This document shows positions 55,136 through 63,705 of a DNA stretch of 64,000 bases, in pieces. The position numbers and the translations under genes were made by a program. The DNA is from an uncultured Bacteroides sp. Lineage in GTDB: Bacteria; Bacteroidota; Bacteroidia; Bacteroidales; Bacteroidaceae. The number at the start of each line of letters is the position of its first letter. Position 1 is the first letter of the stretch. The notes beneath the pieces were generated by a model that was not told where the DNA came from, made no database searches, and was given only the letters and a program-made list of their open reading frames with translations. The stretch lies in the NCBI GenBank assembly GCA_949296575.1, contig CASFPE010000019.1, positions 156,997-220,996 on the forward strand, written 5' to 3'.

Positions 55136-55390
55136 TCCGCCCAAAAGACTCGAGAATCTTGCAAAAGAGTGCCTTTTAATTATTGCGATGCTGTTGTTGT
55201 GGGCTATGCGTATATAAACAACATAAAACCCGTCACTCCTTTTTCTACTGCACACATGTTTTGAAAGCCGCCATTTTCTCTAAACATTTTACAAAGAAAC
55301 TCTAAACATCTCCCTCACAACACGCCTTTCTACAAACAAAAATAGGAACCAAACTTTTCAGTTTGATTCCTATAACTTATTGCTTTTTAG

Positions 55391-55477
55391 CGGAAAGACA
55401 GGGATTCGAACCCTGGGAACAGTTGCCCGTTCACCGCATTTCGAGTGCGGCCCGATCGACCACTCCGGCATCTTTCC
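55391..55477 (-). tRNA. tRNA-Ser (anticodon CGA)
   Basis: An 87-base class II tRNA. The acceptor stem is GGAAAGA/TCTTTCC; the anticodon stem CCGCA/TGCGG encloses the loop CTCGAAA, giving anticodon CGA (reads UCG). A long variable arm follows (GAACGGGCAACTGTTC), then the T-arm with GGTTCGAATCC. CCA is not encoded. Its 3' end faces the island, and a 49-bp partial copy lies at 32371-32419. Confidence 0.95.
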
Positions 55478-55541
55478 CTTTATGCGCGGCAAAGGTACAA
55501 CTTTTTAGCCATACATTGTACCCTGCCCCGCAATATTTTTA

Positions 55542-56054
55542 TCAATACACACGATACAACAACCAAGCACCTTGGAAATCTTCACGGTCAGGATATTTAG
55601 CCTTAAAATCATCACGCGCACGGGCAGCCGAATCACGGTCATCAAACGTTGCAACTACCACACGATACATTGCCTTCTCTGCGTTATACACAATGATGGC
55701 ATTGTAACCTTGGTTGTCCATATCGCTTTTCAGCCTTTCTGCATTGGTTTTCAAAGAAAAACTGCCACACACAACACTATAATTCTTCAAGCCGTTCTCT
55801 GCACCCGTCACTACCGTTACTTTTTCTTCACGAATAGGCGCCGTGGAAACAGGCTTTTCCACCGGTGCCTCAACCACCGGCGTTTCTACTGGTTCGTTCG
55901 ATTCAACAGGAGATATCACTTCCGGCTCAGCCAGTTCTTGCTGTTTGGCCTTTTCATAAATCTTTTTGTAAGCACTCTCTTTCGACTTGCAAGCCGAAAA
56001 CAAGAAAGCCACAGAAAGCCCCATGCACAAAATCGCTAACTTCTTCATTTTCAT
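55542..56054 (-). CDS. SPOR-domain lipoprotein
   Basis: A 170-residue envelope lipoprotein. The signal peptide ends FLFSAC (Cys22). A Pro/Glu/Val-rich linker (residues 42-80) leads to a C-terminal SPOR domain (residues 90-168: YSVVCGSFSLKTNAERLKSD, YRVVVATFDDRDSAARARDD). SPOR domains bind denuded peptidoglycan at division sites. The last strand WLLYRVY reaches the C-terminus. ATG 56054 and the Met two codons later are both possible starts. Confidence 0.92.
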   Translation of the reverse strand: MKMKKLAILCMGLSVAFLFSACKSKESAYKKIYEKAKQQELAEPEVISPVESNEPVETPVVEAPVEKPVSTAPIREEKVTVVTGAENGLKNYSVVCGSFSLKTNAERLKSDMDNQGYNAIIVYNAEKAMYRVVVATFDDRDSAARARDDFKAKYPDREDFQGAWLLYRVY

Positions 56055-56141
56055 GTCCTATTTAATAAGTTTATACCATTTTCATTCATCCTTAAGCACT
56101 TTATGCCACACAAAGGACGAATTGCATTTGCAAATTTCGAA

Positions 56142-56149
56142 CAAAAATA
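56142..56149 (-). promoter_or_regulatory. Promoter -7 element of the SPOR lipoprotein gene
   Basis: The minus strand reads TATTTTTG, matching TAnnTTTG, 88 bases upstream of the ATG. Confidence 0.45.
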
Positions 56150-56281
56150 AACGATATCCCGCGATGAACGGTACTCTGCCATGTTAAATTTGCATAACCA
56201 TGCTTGCATTCTTCCAACTGCAGCACAAAGTCAATTAATAAAAAATAACACGGCAAGGCACCGCACAAAAGAATATTTTGC

Positions 56282-56289
56282 TAACTTTG
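56282..56289 (+). promoter_or_regulatory. Promoter -7 element of the YtxH-led operon
   Basis: TAACTTTG matches TAnnTTTG, 31 bases upstream of ATG 56321. A start at 56294 would lie at the transcription start, so the later ATG is favoured. Confidence 0.6.
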
Positions 56290-56320
56290 TTGCATGCATA
56301 ACCATAAAAACAATTGTATC

Positions 56321-56524
56321 ATGAAAAATTTAGGTGTATTGGCCGCATTCTTAGGCGGAGCTGCATTAGGCGCAGCACTGGGCATTCTGTTTGCACCCGA
56401 AAAGGGAGAAGACACCCGTGCGAAAATAGCAGAGTTGTTGCGGAAAAAGGGCATCCGGCTCAACCGTGAAGAAATGGATGATCTGGTAGACCAGATTGCA
56501 TCCGAAGTAAAAGGCAACGAATAA
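56321..56524 (+). CDS. YtxH-domain small membrane protein
   Basis: A 67-residue protein with one glycine-rich membrane helix (VLAAFLGGAALGAALGILFA) followed by PEKGEDTRAKIAELL, the typical YtxH 'AP.kG..tR..i' junction, and an acidic helical tail. YtxH proteins are small envelope or stress-related proteins of unknown mechanism. It heads a unit with the holin-like gene and a small basic protein. Confidence 0.85.
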   Translation: MKNLGVLAAFLGGAALGAALGILFAPEKGEDTRAKIAELLRKKGIRLNREEMDDLVDQIASEVKGNE

Positions 56525-56533
56525 AAAATGGAA

Positions 56534-56575
56534 AGGATTGGACAATCGCGTGCGGTTTATCCAATCCTCTTTTTT
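56534..56575 (+). terminator. Terminator/attenuator-like hairpin inside the YtxH operon
   Basis: AGGATTGGA (56534-56542) pairs with TCCAATCCT (56560-56568), and a C plus six Ts follow (56569-56575). It stands between the YtxH gene and the next ATG (56579), so it may reduce transcription of the two downstream genes. Confidence 0.6.
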
Positions 56576-56578
56576 GTG

Positions 56579-56965
56579 ATGTTCTCAGACAACCGAAATA
56601 TTGAAAACCTGCAGCAACTGTATGCCGACATAAAAAAATACATCCTGCTGCAAAAGGATTATGCCAAACTGGAAATGGTGGAGAAGCTGACCATGTTAGC
56701 ATCCGCTTTTGCCATGGCATTTATCCTTATTGTATTAGGCATGATTGCCCTGCTATGCCTTTTGTTCGCCGCAGCCTACGCCATGGCACCTTTAGTGGGA
56801 GGGCTTCCTGTCAGCTTCCTGCTCATCACCGGCGTTGTATTGATGATGACGGGCGCTGCTTGCATTTGGCGGAAAAAGCTGTTCACCAACCCTATTGTCC
56901 ATTTCCTGAGCAAGCTGTTCCTCGATAACCCCCAACAGAACAATGATGAAAACGGAAAATCCTAA
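56579..56965 (+). CDS. Holin-III/DUF1469-like phage-holin-family membrane protein
   Basis: A 128-residue inner-membrane protein with two long hydrophobic hairpins (LASAFAMAFILIVLGMIALL; VSFLLITGVVLMMTGAACIW) after an amphipathic N-terminal helix (NIENLQQLYADIKKYILLQK). This matches the 'putative phage holin' family found in chromosomes next to YtxH genes, where it is not a phage gene. I start it at ATG 56579, just past the attenuator-like hairpin; the open frame from 56528 would include the hairpin. Confidence 0.75.
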   Translation: MFSDNRNIENLQQLYADIKKYILLQKDYAKLEMVEKLTMLASAFAMAFILIVLGMIALLCLLFAAAYAMAPLVGGLPVSFLLITGVVLMMTGAACIWRKKLFTNPIVHFLSKLFLDNPQQNNDENGKS

Positions 56966-57197
56966 AATTACATTAGAGGCCATCAGCAAACGCAAGGAAG
57001 AACTGCGCACCGAAATCGCAAAACAGAAAGCGCGGATTGTGTATTCCATGAAACAAGCCATGGCACCATCGCCTGCCGAACTGAAACTGCATCCTTTCAT
57101 GCAGAACCTGAACAAAGGGATTGCCCTGTTCGATGGAGCCATGACCGGAATAAAGATTATCCGCAGAGTTAAAGCTTTTTTAAAACGAATGAAATGA
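56943..57197 (+). CDS. Small basic coiled-coil protein
   Basis: An 84-residue, Lys/Arg-rich helical protein (ISKRKEELRTEIAKQKARI) with a short amphipathic end. Its start overlaps the holin-like gene by 23 bases, so it belongs to the same unit. YtxH, holin-like and this type of protein recur together in Bacteroidetes; the function is unknown. Confidence 0.7.
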   Translation: MMKTENPKITLEAISKRKEELRTEIAKQKARIVYSMKQAMAPSPAELKLHPFMQNLNKGIALFDGAMTGIKIIRRVKAFLKRMK

Positions 57198-57248
57198 ATA
57201 TTTCAATCGTTTTCCCGACTTTTGCGCATCAAACAAAAAAACAACTAC

Positions 57249-58673
57249 ATGAGAAGAAACATTCATACTGCTCTTGCAGTCTTAGCAACCTGCATACTGG
57301 TTTTCTCAACGGCATTGCCAGCCTCAAGCCAAAGCAAACAAGCAAAATATGTATTCTATTTCATTGGCGACGGGATGGGAGCTAACCAAGTGAACGGAAC
57401 CGAAATGTACATAGGAGAGACACAAGGAAAAATAGGAACCGTCCCGTTATGCTTTGCAAACTTTCCTTATTGCGGCTTCGCCACAACTTTCTCTGCCACA
57501 AACAGCGTCACAGATTCAGCAGCAGGTGGAACGGCATTGGCCACCGGAAAAAAGACATACAATGCCGCCATCGGCGTGAACGTTGATTCAACAGCCGTCC
57601 TCAGCATTGCCGAAAAAGCACAAAAAGCAGGACGCAAAGTGGGCATCGCCACAAGTGTCAGCATCGACCATGCCACTCCGGCCGCATTTTATGCACACAA
57701 GGCTAACCGGAACATGTATCACGAAATCGCAACAGACATCCCGAATGCTGGATTCCATTTCTATGCAGGCGCAGGATTCCTGGAACCGCAAAAAGGAAAA
57801 CGAAGAAAGGCAGAGAACATCTTCGATGTGTTGGAAGAAAATGGATACACCATCGCCAAAGGACACAATGAGTTCAACCGGAAATGCCAAACGGCCAACA
57901 AAATCATCTTGACCCAAAAGGACGGAAAAGATGCCAAAAGCCTCCCCTACGCCATCGATCGTGAAGATGACGACCTCACTCTTGCGCAAATCACCCAAAG
58001 TGCCATCCGTTTCCTCACTAAAGGAGAAGACACTGGCTTCTTCCTCATGGTGGAAGGCGGGAAAATCGACTGGGCATGCCACGACAACGATGCCGCCACG
58101 ATGGTAAACGAAGTGATTGATTTCGACAACGCCATCAAAGTTGCTTACGAATTTTACCAGAAACATCCGGAAGAAACACTGATTGTCATCACTGCCGACC
58201 ATGAAACAGGAGGCTTCGCATTGGGTACTGGAAACTATGCCTTGAACTTGAAAGCACTGGCGTCCCAAACATTATCGCAGGAACAACTTTCAGTGGAAAT
58301 CGGAAAACTGAGAATAGAAAAAGACAACCGAGTGGAATGGGAAGACATCCGTGTCCTGCTGGAAGAACATTTAGGATTCTGGGACACCATCGCTTTGAAC
58401 GAAGAACAGGAAGAATCGTTGAAAGAAGAATATGCAAAATCTTTCGGCGGCAAACGTGCGAAACTGAAAAAGAATGAATATTCATTGAACGAGCCGCTGG
58501 CCATCAAAGCCCGGAAGATACTGAACGACATCGCCTTAGTAGGCTGGACAAGCGGGGGACACTCGGCCGGATATGTGCCAGTGTTCGCCATCGGCGCAGG
58601 AGCCGAACTGTTCCATGGAAGGATGGACAACACAGAAATCCCTGAAAAGATAAGCCACGCTGCCGGATATTGA
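57249..58673 (+). CDS. Alkaline phosphatase (PhoA superfamily)
   Basis: A 474-residue exported phosphomonoesterase. After a signal peptide (about residues 1-28) come the metal site strand FYFIGDGMG and the nucleophile Ser in TDSAAGGTALATG. Later ligands are in VEGGKIDWACHDND, ITADHETGG and WTSGGHSAGYVPVFA, which supply the Asp/His zinc ligands of the fold. ATG 57249 is chosen because the signal peptide begins there. It acts in the periplasm to release phosphate. A hairpin (58698-58737) follows. Confidence 0.93.
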   Translation: MRRNIHTALAVLATCILVFSTALPASSQSKQAKYVFYFIGDGMGANQVNGTEMYIGETQGKIGTVPLCFANFPYCGFATTFSATNSVTDSAAGGTALATGKKTYNAAIGVNVDSTAVLSIAEKAQKAGRKVGIATSVSIDHATPAAFYAHKANRNMYHEIATDIPNAGFHFYAGAGFLEPQKGKRRKAENIFDVLEENGYTIAKGHNEFNRKCQTANKIILTQKDGKDAKSLPYAIDREDDDLTLAQITQSAIRFLTKGEDTGFFLMVEGGKIDWACHDNDAATMVNEVIDFDNAIKVAYEFYQKHPEETLIVITADHETGGFALGTGNYALNLKALASQTLSQEQLSVEIGKLRIEKDNRVEWEDIRVLLEEHLGFWDTIALNEEQEESLKEEYAKSFGGKRAKLKKNEYSLNEPLAIKARKILNDIALVGWTSGGHSAGYVPVFAIGAGAELFHGRMDNTEIPEKISHAAGY

Positions 58674-58697
58674 CGAAGCAGCCATCCATGGCATACG

Positions 58698-58737
58698 AAA
58701 ATCCCCCAAAGCCTTTTCATGCAACTTTAGGGGATTT
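58698..58737. terminator. Terminator hairpin between alkaline phosphatase and manA
   Basis: AAAATCCCCCAAAG pairs with CTTTAGGGGATTT apart from one C-A mismatch. It lies between the two convergent genes and could end both transcripts, though its T-run is weak. Confidence 0.45.
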
Positions 58738-58763
58738 GCCGTATTATTGCCTTCCGCTTCTCA

Positions 58764-59732
58764 TCACACGTAGGTCTCCAGCAACTTCACCGCAGGCAAA
58801 GGATGAATGGATATTTCCTGCAATTCAGCAGGGACAAGCACCGTCTCGCCCGCCGACAAATCCAGTTCATAACCGTTATTGTCCGTAATCTTGCAAGAAC
58901 CTTCCATGCAAATATAGATGACAAACGAATCCAATTCGGAATAATCGCAGGAAATGTCCTCCGTCAAATCATACAGCGACGTGGTGAAATACGGGCAAGC
59001 CACCAATTCCACCGGCTCGTTTTCCACGGGCGTGTAATGCGTGCGGTAATCATCCAGCACCTCATAGTCTATTGCATCCTTGGCCAATTCCGTATGCAAT
59101 TCGCGCATGTTGCCGTCCGCGTCCCTGCGGTTGAAGTCATAAATGCGGTAGGTAATGTCCGACGTTTCCTGTATTTCCGCAATAAAGGCACCGGCACCAA
59201 TGCTATGCACCCGCCCTGCCGGAAGGAAAAACACATCACCTTTATGTATCTCATATTCCTGCAACACATCGGTGATGGTGGAATTATGTATGCGCTCTTT
59301 GTATTCCTTCGGGGTGATTTGTTTTGAAAACCCGGAGCGGAGCCTCGCTCCTTCCGCCGCGTCCACCACGTACCACATTTCCGTCTTCCCCAACGAATGG
59401 TGGCGTTTCCTGGCCAGTTCGTCAGACGGATGCACTTGGATGGACAAATCCTGGCAAGCATCGATGAACTTTATCAGCAACGGGAAGGTGTCGCCGAAAC
59501 GCTTGTAATTGGATTCTCCCACCAAATCTCCCCGGTAAGTTCTCACCATTGCGTTCAGGCTCATCCCTTTATTTTTGCCTTCCGCCACTACTGACTCATT
59601 GCCGCGCACGCCCGACACTTCCCAACTTTCGCCCACATGATGAAGATTTTCCGCCAAATGCTTGAAAGGAATGATTTTTTCTCCTCCCCAAAGCGTCTGC
59701 TTCAGGATAGGAACAAATTTCAAAGGATACAT
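58764..59732 (-). CDS. manA: Mannose-6-phosphate isomerase, class I
   Basis: A 322-residue zinc enzyme interconverting mannose 6-phosphate and fructose 6-phosphate. Zinc-ligand motifs are visible: DLSIQVHPSDELA, KTEMWYV, and the later LPAGRVHSIGAG. The ESWEVSG block near residue 36 is typical of short class I ManA. It follows engB by 14 bases and is likely cotranscribed with it. It is a reasonable supplier of GDP-mannose/fucose precursors. Confidence 0.95.
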   Translation of the reverse strand: MYPLKFVPILKQTLWGGEKIIPFKHLAENLHHVGESWEVSGVRGNESVVAEGKNKGMSLNAMVRTYRGDLVGESNYKRFGDTFPLLIKFIDACQDLSIQVHPSDELARKRHHSLGKTEMWYVVDAAEGARLRSGFSKQITPKEYKERIHNSTITDVLQEYEIHKGDVFFLPAGRVHSIGAGAFIAEIQETSDITYRIYDFNRRDADGNMRELHTELAKDAIDYEVLDDYRTHYTPVENEPVELVACPYFTTSLYDLTEDISCDYSELDSFVIYICMEGSCKITDNNGYELDLSAGETVLVPAELQEISIHPLPAVKLLETYV

Positions 59733-59746
59733 TTTTATTTCAGAGA

Positions 59747-60364
59747 TTATTTTATAGATTTATTGGGTTTCAAGGTCTTGTTGATGGAATCTATGTAGTC
59801 CAATATCTCATCGCGGCCCAACCTTGTTTCCGCAGACGAGACGAAATAAGGCGGCAGTTCCTCCCACGTTTCCGACAGTTTTTCCAGATAACAGTCCACG
59901 CTTTCCTTGCGTTTTGCGCCCGTCACTTTGTCGGCCTTTGTGAAAATGAGGGCAAACGGAACTCCGTTTTCACCCAACCAATGGATGAAACCGAGGTCGT
60001 TTGCCTGTGGTTCCAAGCGTATGTCCACCAGCACGAACAGGCAAGTCATCTGCATTCTTTTCTGCACATAGCCCTCAATCACCGCACGTATCTGATTCAC
60101 CATCTTCTTTCCCCGCTTGGCGTATCCATAACCCGGAAGGTCCACAAGATACCATTCCTTGTTGATAAGGAAATGATTGATCAGCAATGTTTTTCCGGGG
60201 GTTGAGGATGTCATGGCCAATTTTGAATTCTTTGTCAACATGTTGATAAGGCTCGACTTCCCCACGTTCGACCGCCCGATGAATGCATATTCCGGCAAAT
60301 TCCCGGGAGGGCATTTCTCGGCAACCGTGTTGCTCATGATAAATTCCGCACTTCTGATTTCCAT
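59747..60364 (-). CDS. engB: Ribosome biogenesis GTPase YihA/YsxC (EngB)
   Basis: A 205-residue essential GTPase involved in 50S assembly. G1 is [13 protein letters not shown]3 is [13 protein letters not shown]4 is IFTKADKV and G5 is SSAETRLG. The Thr of G2 lies in [14 protein letters not shown] start it at ATG 60364 ([11 protein letters not shown]), the conserved beginning of the family. The open frame goes 17 residues further but crosses the promoter. Confidence 0.96.
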   Translation of the reverse strand: MEIRSAEFIMSNTVAEKCPPGNLPEYAFIGRSNVGKSSLINMLTKNSKLAMTSSTPGKTLLINHFLINKEWYLVDLPGYGYAKRGKKMVNQIRAVIEGYVQKRMQMTCLFVLVDIRLEPQANDLGFIHWLGENGVPFALIFTKADKVTGAKRKESVDCYLEKLSETWEELPPYFVSSAETRLGRDEILDYIDSINKTLKPNKSIK

Positions 60365-60386
60365 ATGTGGCAAACTTTTCTGGCGG

Positions 60387-60394
60387 CAAAGATA
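60387..60394 (-). promoter_or_regulatory. Promoter -7 element of engB-manA
   Basis: The minus strand reads TATCTTTG, matching TAnnTTTG, 23 bases upstream of ATG 60364. Confidence 0.55.
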
Positions 60395-60469
60395 GGAGGT
60401 TTTTTCATTGCGCAATGCTTCACACAGGCATTATTCATTTTTTAATTATTCATTCTTTCAGGAATATGT

Positions 60470-60477
60470 TATCTTTG
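60470..60477 (+). promoter_or_regulatory. Promoter -7 element of the recR operon
   Basis: TATCTTTG matches TAnnTTTG, 14 bases upstream of the recR ATG, giving a very short leader. Confidence 0.6.
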
Positions 60478-60490
60478 CCGCACCAAATCA

Positions 60491-61114
60491 ATGGACATGG
60501 ACCAACAATACCCTTCTCTCTTGTTGGAAAAAGCCGTAGAGGAATTTTCCAAACTGCCGGGCATCGGGCGGAAGACTGCCATGCGCCTCGTGCTTCACTT
60601 GCTGCGGCAGGACAATGCCGCCGTGGAAGCATTTGCCAATGCCCTCACCACGCTGAAAAAGGAAGTCAAATACTGCAAGAAATGCCACAACATATCCGAC
60701 ACGGAACTGTGCCAGATATGCAGCACCCCTTCGAGAGACGCTTCGGTGGTGTGCGTGGTGGAGAACATACGCGACGTGATGGCCATCGAAGCCACCCAGC
60801 AATTCCATGGCGTGTACCATGTGTTGGGGGGCATCATCTCGCCGATGGACGGGATAGGTCCCAATGACTTGCAGATAGACAGCCTTGTGCGACGGGTGAA
60901 AGAAGGAGGAATCCAGGAAATCATCCTCGCGCTCAGTTCCACGATGGAAGGCGACACCACCAATTTCTACATTTACCGCAAACTGTCGCCTTTCGGCATC
61001 CGGCTGAGCATCATCGCTCGCGGCATTTCCGTAGGCGATGAATTGGAATACGCCGATGAGGTGACTCTGGGCCGTTCCATCACCAACCGCATCCCGTTCA
61101 ACGGGAACATATAA
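60491..61114 (+). CDS. recR: Recombination mediator RecR
   Basis: A 207-residue DNA-repair protein that loads RecA with RecO. It has an N-terminal helix-hairpin-helix ([13 protein letters not shown]), the four-cysteine zinc finger CKKC...CQIC (residues 63-79), and a Toprim domain ([18 protein letters not shown]-like DELEYAD). The Walker-like C-terminal [20 protein letters not shown] is complete. It leads an operon of five genes with gaps of 6-21 bases. Confidence 0.96.
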   Translation: MDMDQQYPSLLLEKAVEEFSKLPGIGRKTAMRLVLHLLRQDNAAVEAFANALTTLKKEVKYCKKCHNISDTELCQICSTPSRDASVVCVVENIRDVMAIEATQQFHGVYHVLGGIISPMDGIGPNDLQIDSLVRRVKEGGIQEIILALSSTMEGDTTNFYIYRKLSPFGIRLSIIARGISVGDELEYADEVTLGRSITNRIPFNGNI

Positions 61115-61123
61115 CCCCAACCC

Positions 61124-61570
61124 ATGGAAGAAAGAATCAAAAAACTGTCACGAAGGCTCCAAGCGGAGTATTGGAGCTTCATCGCCATTGCCGTGCTGGC
61201 GGCGGCGGCCTACGAGGCCGGATGGCTGCCGGAAGGCGCGTATGCCGGCGACGCCCGGCAACAATACGTATGGAACACCGCAGGGATACTGGCGGCATTG
61301 GCTTTCGTGCCTGCCGCGCTCAAGCTGTTCAACGTGGCCATGACGAAAAGAATCGCCCCTGCCCCGCTGGACACAGCCATGCGCCTCTACCGGAAGTGGA
61401 ACGAAATACGCTTAGGCATGCTGGCCGCAGCCACTTTCTTCAACATCTACGTCTATTATGCCACATTGGACAATATCGGCGGCCTTTGCGCGTTAATAGG
61501 GATAACGGCATCGGTTTTCTGCCTCCCGAACGAGAAGCGCATCCGGGATGAACTGAACTTAAACGAATGA
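61124..61570 (+). CDS. Hypothetical four-helix membrane protein
   Basis: A 148-residue inner-membrane protein with four hydrophobic segments (FIAIAVLAAAAYEAGWL; AGILAALAFVPAALKLF; RLGMLAAATFFNIYVYY; IGGLCALIGITASVFCL) and charged ends. It is next to recR and the HAD gene in many Bacteroidales-like arrangements, but I do not know its job. Nine bases separate it from recR. Confidence 0.75.
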   Translation: MEERIKKLSRRLQAEYWSFIAIAVLAAAAYEAGWLPEGAYAGDARQQYVWNTAGILAALAFVPAALKLFNVAMTKRIAPAPLDTAMRLYRKWNEIRLGMLAAATFFNIYVYYATLDNIGGLCALIGITASVFCLPNEKRIRDELNLNE

Positions 61571-61576
61571 ACAAAG

Positions 61577-62026
61577 ATGGTCATAGCAGTAGATTTTGAC
61601 GGCACGATTGTGGAACACAGGTACCCGCGCATCGGGGACGAGCTGCCTTTTGCCATCGACACGCTGAAAAGGCTGCAAAAAGAGGGCCACCGCATCATTC
61701 TGTGGAGCGTGCGCGAAGGGAGATTGCTGGAAGAGGCCGTGGAATATTGCCGCCAGCGAGGGCTGGAGTTCTACGCCGCCAACAAAGATTTCCCGGAAGA
61801 GAAAGAGAACGGCAAGGGATACACCCGGAAGCTGAAGGCCGACCTTTTCATCGACGACCGCAACGTGGGCGGGCTGCCGGACTGGGGCGTCATCTACCGC
61901 ATGGTGCATGAAGGGCTGACTTACGAGCAGGCATTGGACGAAACGCCCCGTTCCTCCGGGCGGGCGCGGAAGAACATCTTCACCCGCATCGGGGAAGCCT
62001 GGGACCATTCAAAGAAACACCGTTAA
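61577..62026 (+). CDS. Small HAD-like hydrolase
   Basis: A 149-residue HAD-fold protein with nucleophile motif IAVDFDGTIV at the N-terminus, motif II LWSVREG and acidic motif DLFIDDRNVGG. It lacks a cap domain, like the BT_0820-type family described from Bacteroides. The substrate is not known. Six bases from the membrane protein gene. Confidence 0.85.
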   Translation: MVIAVDFDGTIVEHRYPRIGDELPFAIDTLKRLQKEGHRIILWSVREGRLLEEAVEYCRQRGLEFYAANKDFPEEKENGKGYTRKLKADLFIDDRNVGGLPDWGVIYRMVHEGLTYEQALDETPRSSGRARKNIFTRIGEAWDHSKKHR

Positions 62027-62047
62027 CCGCAACCCCACCCTGCCGAT

Positions 62048-62857
62048 ATGACCACCGCCTCCATCGTCGCCTTCCACAACCCGCCCCATGAACTGTCGCG
62101 CCTGCTGCAATGCGTGATCCGGTCCGGCATCGCCACCGTTTACCTCATCGACAATTCATCGGACGACCGCTTGAAAGAATTGTCGCGGATGTCGGACAGG
62201 ATTGTTTACGTCCACACCGGGAAAAACCTGGGCTACGGGCGCGCACACAACATCGCCATCAAGCGGGCAATGGCCGGAGGCGCACGCTACCATGTTGTCC
62301 TCAATCCCGACATTTACTGGACGGGAGACCCCATCGGGACGCTGGAACAATTCATGGACGCGCACGCGGATTGCGGCTTAGTGATGCCCAAAGTGCTTTA
62401 CCCCGACGGCACGACACAGCACCTTTGCAAGCTGCTGCCCACGCCGATGAACCTGTTCGGGCGCAGGTTCGTGCTGTCGCGGCACATCCAGCAGCGCATC
62501 GATGCGCGGTTCGAACTGCATTTCTCCGGTTACGACCGGGTGATGTACGTGCCTTCCCTGTCGGGATGCTTCATGTTCATGCGCACCGACGCACTGCGGA
62601 AAGCCGGACTGTTCGATGAACGCTACTTCATGTACGCGGAAGACCTGGACCTTTGCCGCCGCATCGGCGAAGTGTCGCTCACGTTGTTCTGCCCCACGGC
62701 TTCCGTGTTCCACACGTATGAGAAAGGCTCCTACAAGGACCCGATGCTGCTGAAATACCACATCCGTTCCGTCATCCAGTACTTCAACAAATGGGGATGG
62801 CTGTTCGACAGGAAACGGAGAATGGCCAACCGCAAATGCTTGGAACAATTCAAATAA
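62048..62857 (+). CDS. Family 2 glycosyltransferase
   Basis: A 269-residue GT-A fold transferase. The nucleotide-sugar region includes VYLIDNSSDD, GKNLGYGRAHNIAIKRA and the DxD-like HVVLNPDIYW. The acceptor/catalytic loop SGCFMFMRTDALRKAGLFD and FMYAEDLDLCRRI are typical of rhamnosyltransferase-like GT2 proteins. It probably adds a sugar to a surface polysaccharide; the donor is unknown. Confidence 0.88.
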   Translation: MTTASIVAFHNPPHELSRLLQCVIRSGIATVYLIDNSSDDRLKELSRMSDRIVYVHTGKNLGYGRAHNIAIKRAMAGGARYHVVLNPDIYWTGDPIGTLEQFMDAHADCGLVMPKVLYPDGTTQHLCKLLPTPMNLFGRRFVLSRHIQQRIDARFELHFSGYDRVMYVPSLSGCFMFMRTDALRKAGLFDERYFMYAEDLDLCRRIGEVSLTLFCPTASVFHTYEKGSYKDPMLLKYHIRSVIQYFNKWGWLFDRKRRMANRKCLEQFK

Positions 62858-62869
62858 CCCGTCATTGCC

Positions 62870-63436
62870 ATGCCCGACACCTATCTTGAAAACCCGGAAA
62901 TCCGCTTGAGGCCGTGCGAGCCTGAGGACTTGGAGACGATGTACAGCATCGAGAACGACTCGTCGCTGTGGGACGTGAGCGGCACCACCTCCCCTTATTC
63001 GCGCTATGCCTTGCGGCAATACATCGCCTCCTCGCAGAACGACATCTTTGCCGACAGGCAGCTGCGCCTCGTCGTCATGCAAAAGGAAAGCGGCCGGACG
63101 CTCGGCATGGCCGACCTTGCCGACTACGAACCGCTCCACCAACGGGCAGCCGTGGGCATCGCCATCCGCAAAGACTGCCGCCGCCACGGCTACGGAGCGC
63201 AGGCTTTGCAGCTGCTGTGCGGCTACGCCTTCCGCCATCTCCACCTCCACCAACTGTATGCCTGGATACCGCAAGACAACGAAGCCAGCCTCGCCCTGTT
63301 TGCCCGCTGCGGGTTCACGGAGAAAGCATGGGTGAAAGACTGGCTGCAAACGGGCGGCGGTTCCTACAAAGGCGCGTGGCTCGTGCAGTGCATTGCACCG
63401 GTGCTGCCGCAAGGAAAGGGAAACGTTACCCGGTAA
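62870..63436 (+). CDS. GNAT-family N-acetyltransferase (RimJ-like)
   Basis: A 188-residue acetyl-CoA-dependent transferase. It has IRLRPCEPEDLETMYSIEND at the start, AVGIAIRKDCRRHGYGAQAL as the acetyl-CoA pyrophosphate loop (R/Q-x-x-G-x-G/A form) and LHQLYAWIPQDNEASLALFA, GFTEKAWVKDWL at the end. This matches the RimJ/SpeG branch. The substrate may be a protein N-terminus or a polyamine. Last gene of the recR unit. Confidence 0.88.
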   Translation: MPDTYLENPEIRLRPCEPEDLETMYSIENDSSLWDVSGTTSPYSRYALRQYIASSQNDIFADRQLRLVVMQKESGRTLGMADLADYEPLHQRAAVGIAIRKDCRRHGYGAQALQLLCGYAFRHLHLHQLYAWIPQDNEASLALFARCGFTEKAWVKDWLQTGGGSYKGAWLVQCIAPVLPQGKGNVTR

Positions 63437-63463
63437 AATTGCAAATTTTACAGGTAAAATGCG
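63431..63463. repeat. GTAAAATTGC palindrome related to the 7787 element
   Basis: GTAAAATT, 3 bases, then AATTTTAC (starting at 63433) form a palindrome; CAGGTAAAATGCG follows. The part from 63441 resembles 7787-7807 almost base for base, apart from one extra A. It overlaps the end of the GNAT gene by six bases. Confidence 0.5.
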
Positions 63464-63509
63464 CCCATTTTATGGAGAAACATCCGGCGCATTCATGAAA
63501 TGCCTTTCA

Positions 63510-63560
63510 TGCAAACAGCCCTTTCTTGGACAAAGTTTCGTCAAGAAAGGGCTTGTCTGC
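63510..63560. repeat. Hairpin after the GNAT gene
   Basis: AGCCCTTTCTTG (63517-63528) pairs with CAAGAAAGGGCT (63542-63553), with outer TGCA arms that also pair. There is no T-run. It could be a weak terminator or RNA-stability element for the recR unit. Confidence 0.45.
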
Positions 63561-63592
63561 AATGCATTCGGACATTATACCGAACCGTTACC

Positions 63593-63692
63593 TTATCTCA
63601 TAAAAAATCATAGATAAAGTAATAACTCGGCATTATGTTGTATTGACGGGTTTGTACTTTTACTCAAATGTTTTATGAGATAAAGTACAAAC
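63593..63692. repeat. Nested inverted repeats upstream of the right-edge ATPase gene
   Basis: Two perfect inverted pairs interlock: TTATCTCATAAAA (63593-63605) with TTTTATGAGATAA (63671-63683), and GTTTGTACTTT (63650-63660) with AAAGTACAAAC (63682-63692). They end 14 bases before the -33 box, so they may bind a regulator or form alternative hairpins. Confidence 0.6.
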
Positions 63693-63705
63693 TCACTCTT
63701 TGAAA

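Noticed and set aside
32420..55390. Integrase, conjugation or phage structural genes in the island
   Set aside because: I looked for tyrosine or serine recombinases, relaxase, Tra proteins, terminase and capsid motifs in all frames and saw none; only a transposase tail is present.
56579..56965. Prophage holin
   Set aside because: Although of a holin-like family, it sits in a YtxH housekeeping-type operon with no phage lysis or structural genes nearby.
62378..63412. 344-codon minus-strand frame over the GT2 and GNAT genes
   Set aside because: It spans two genes with clear GT2 and acetyltransferase motifs on the other strand and shows no domain of its own.
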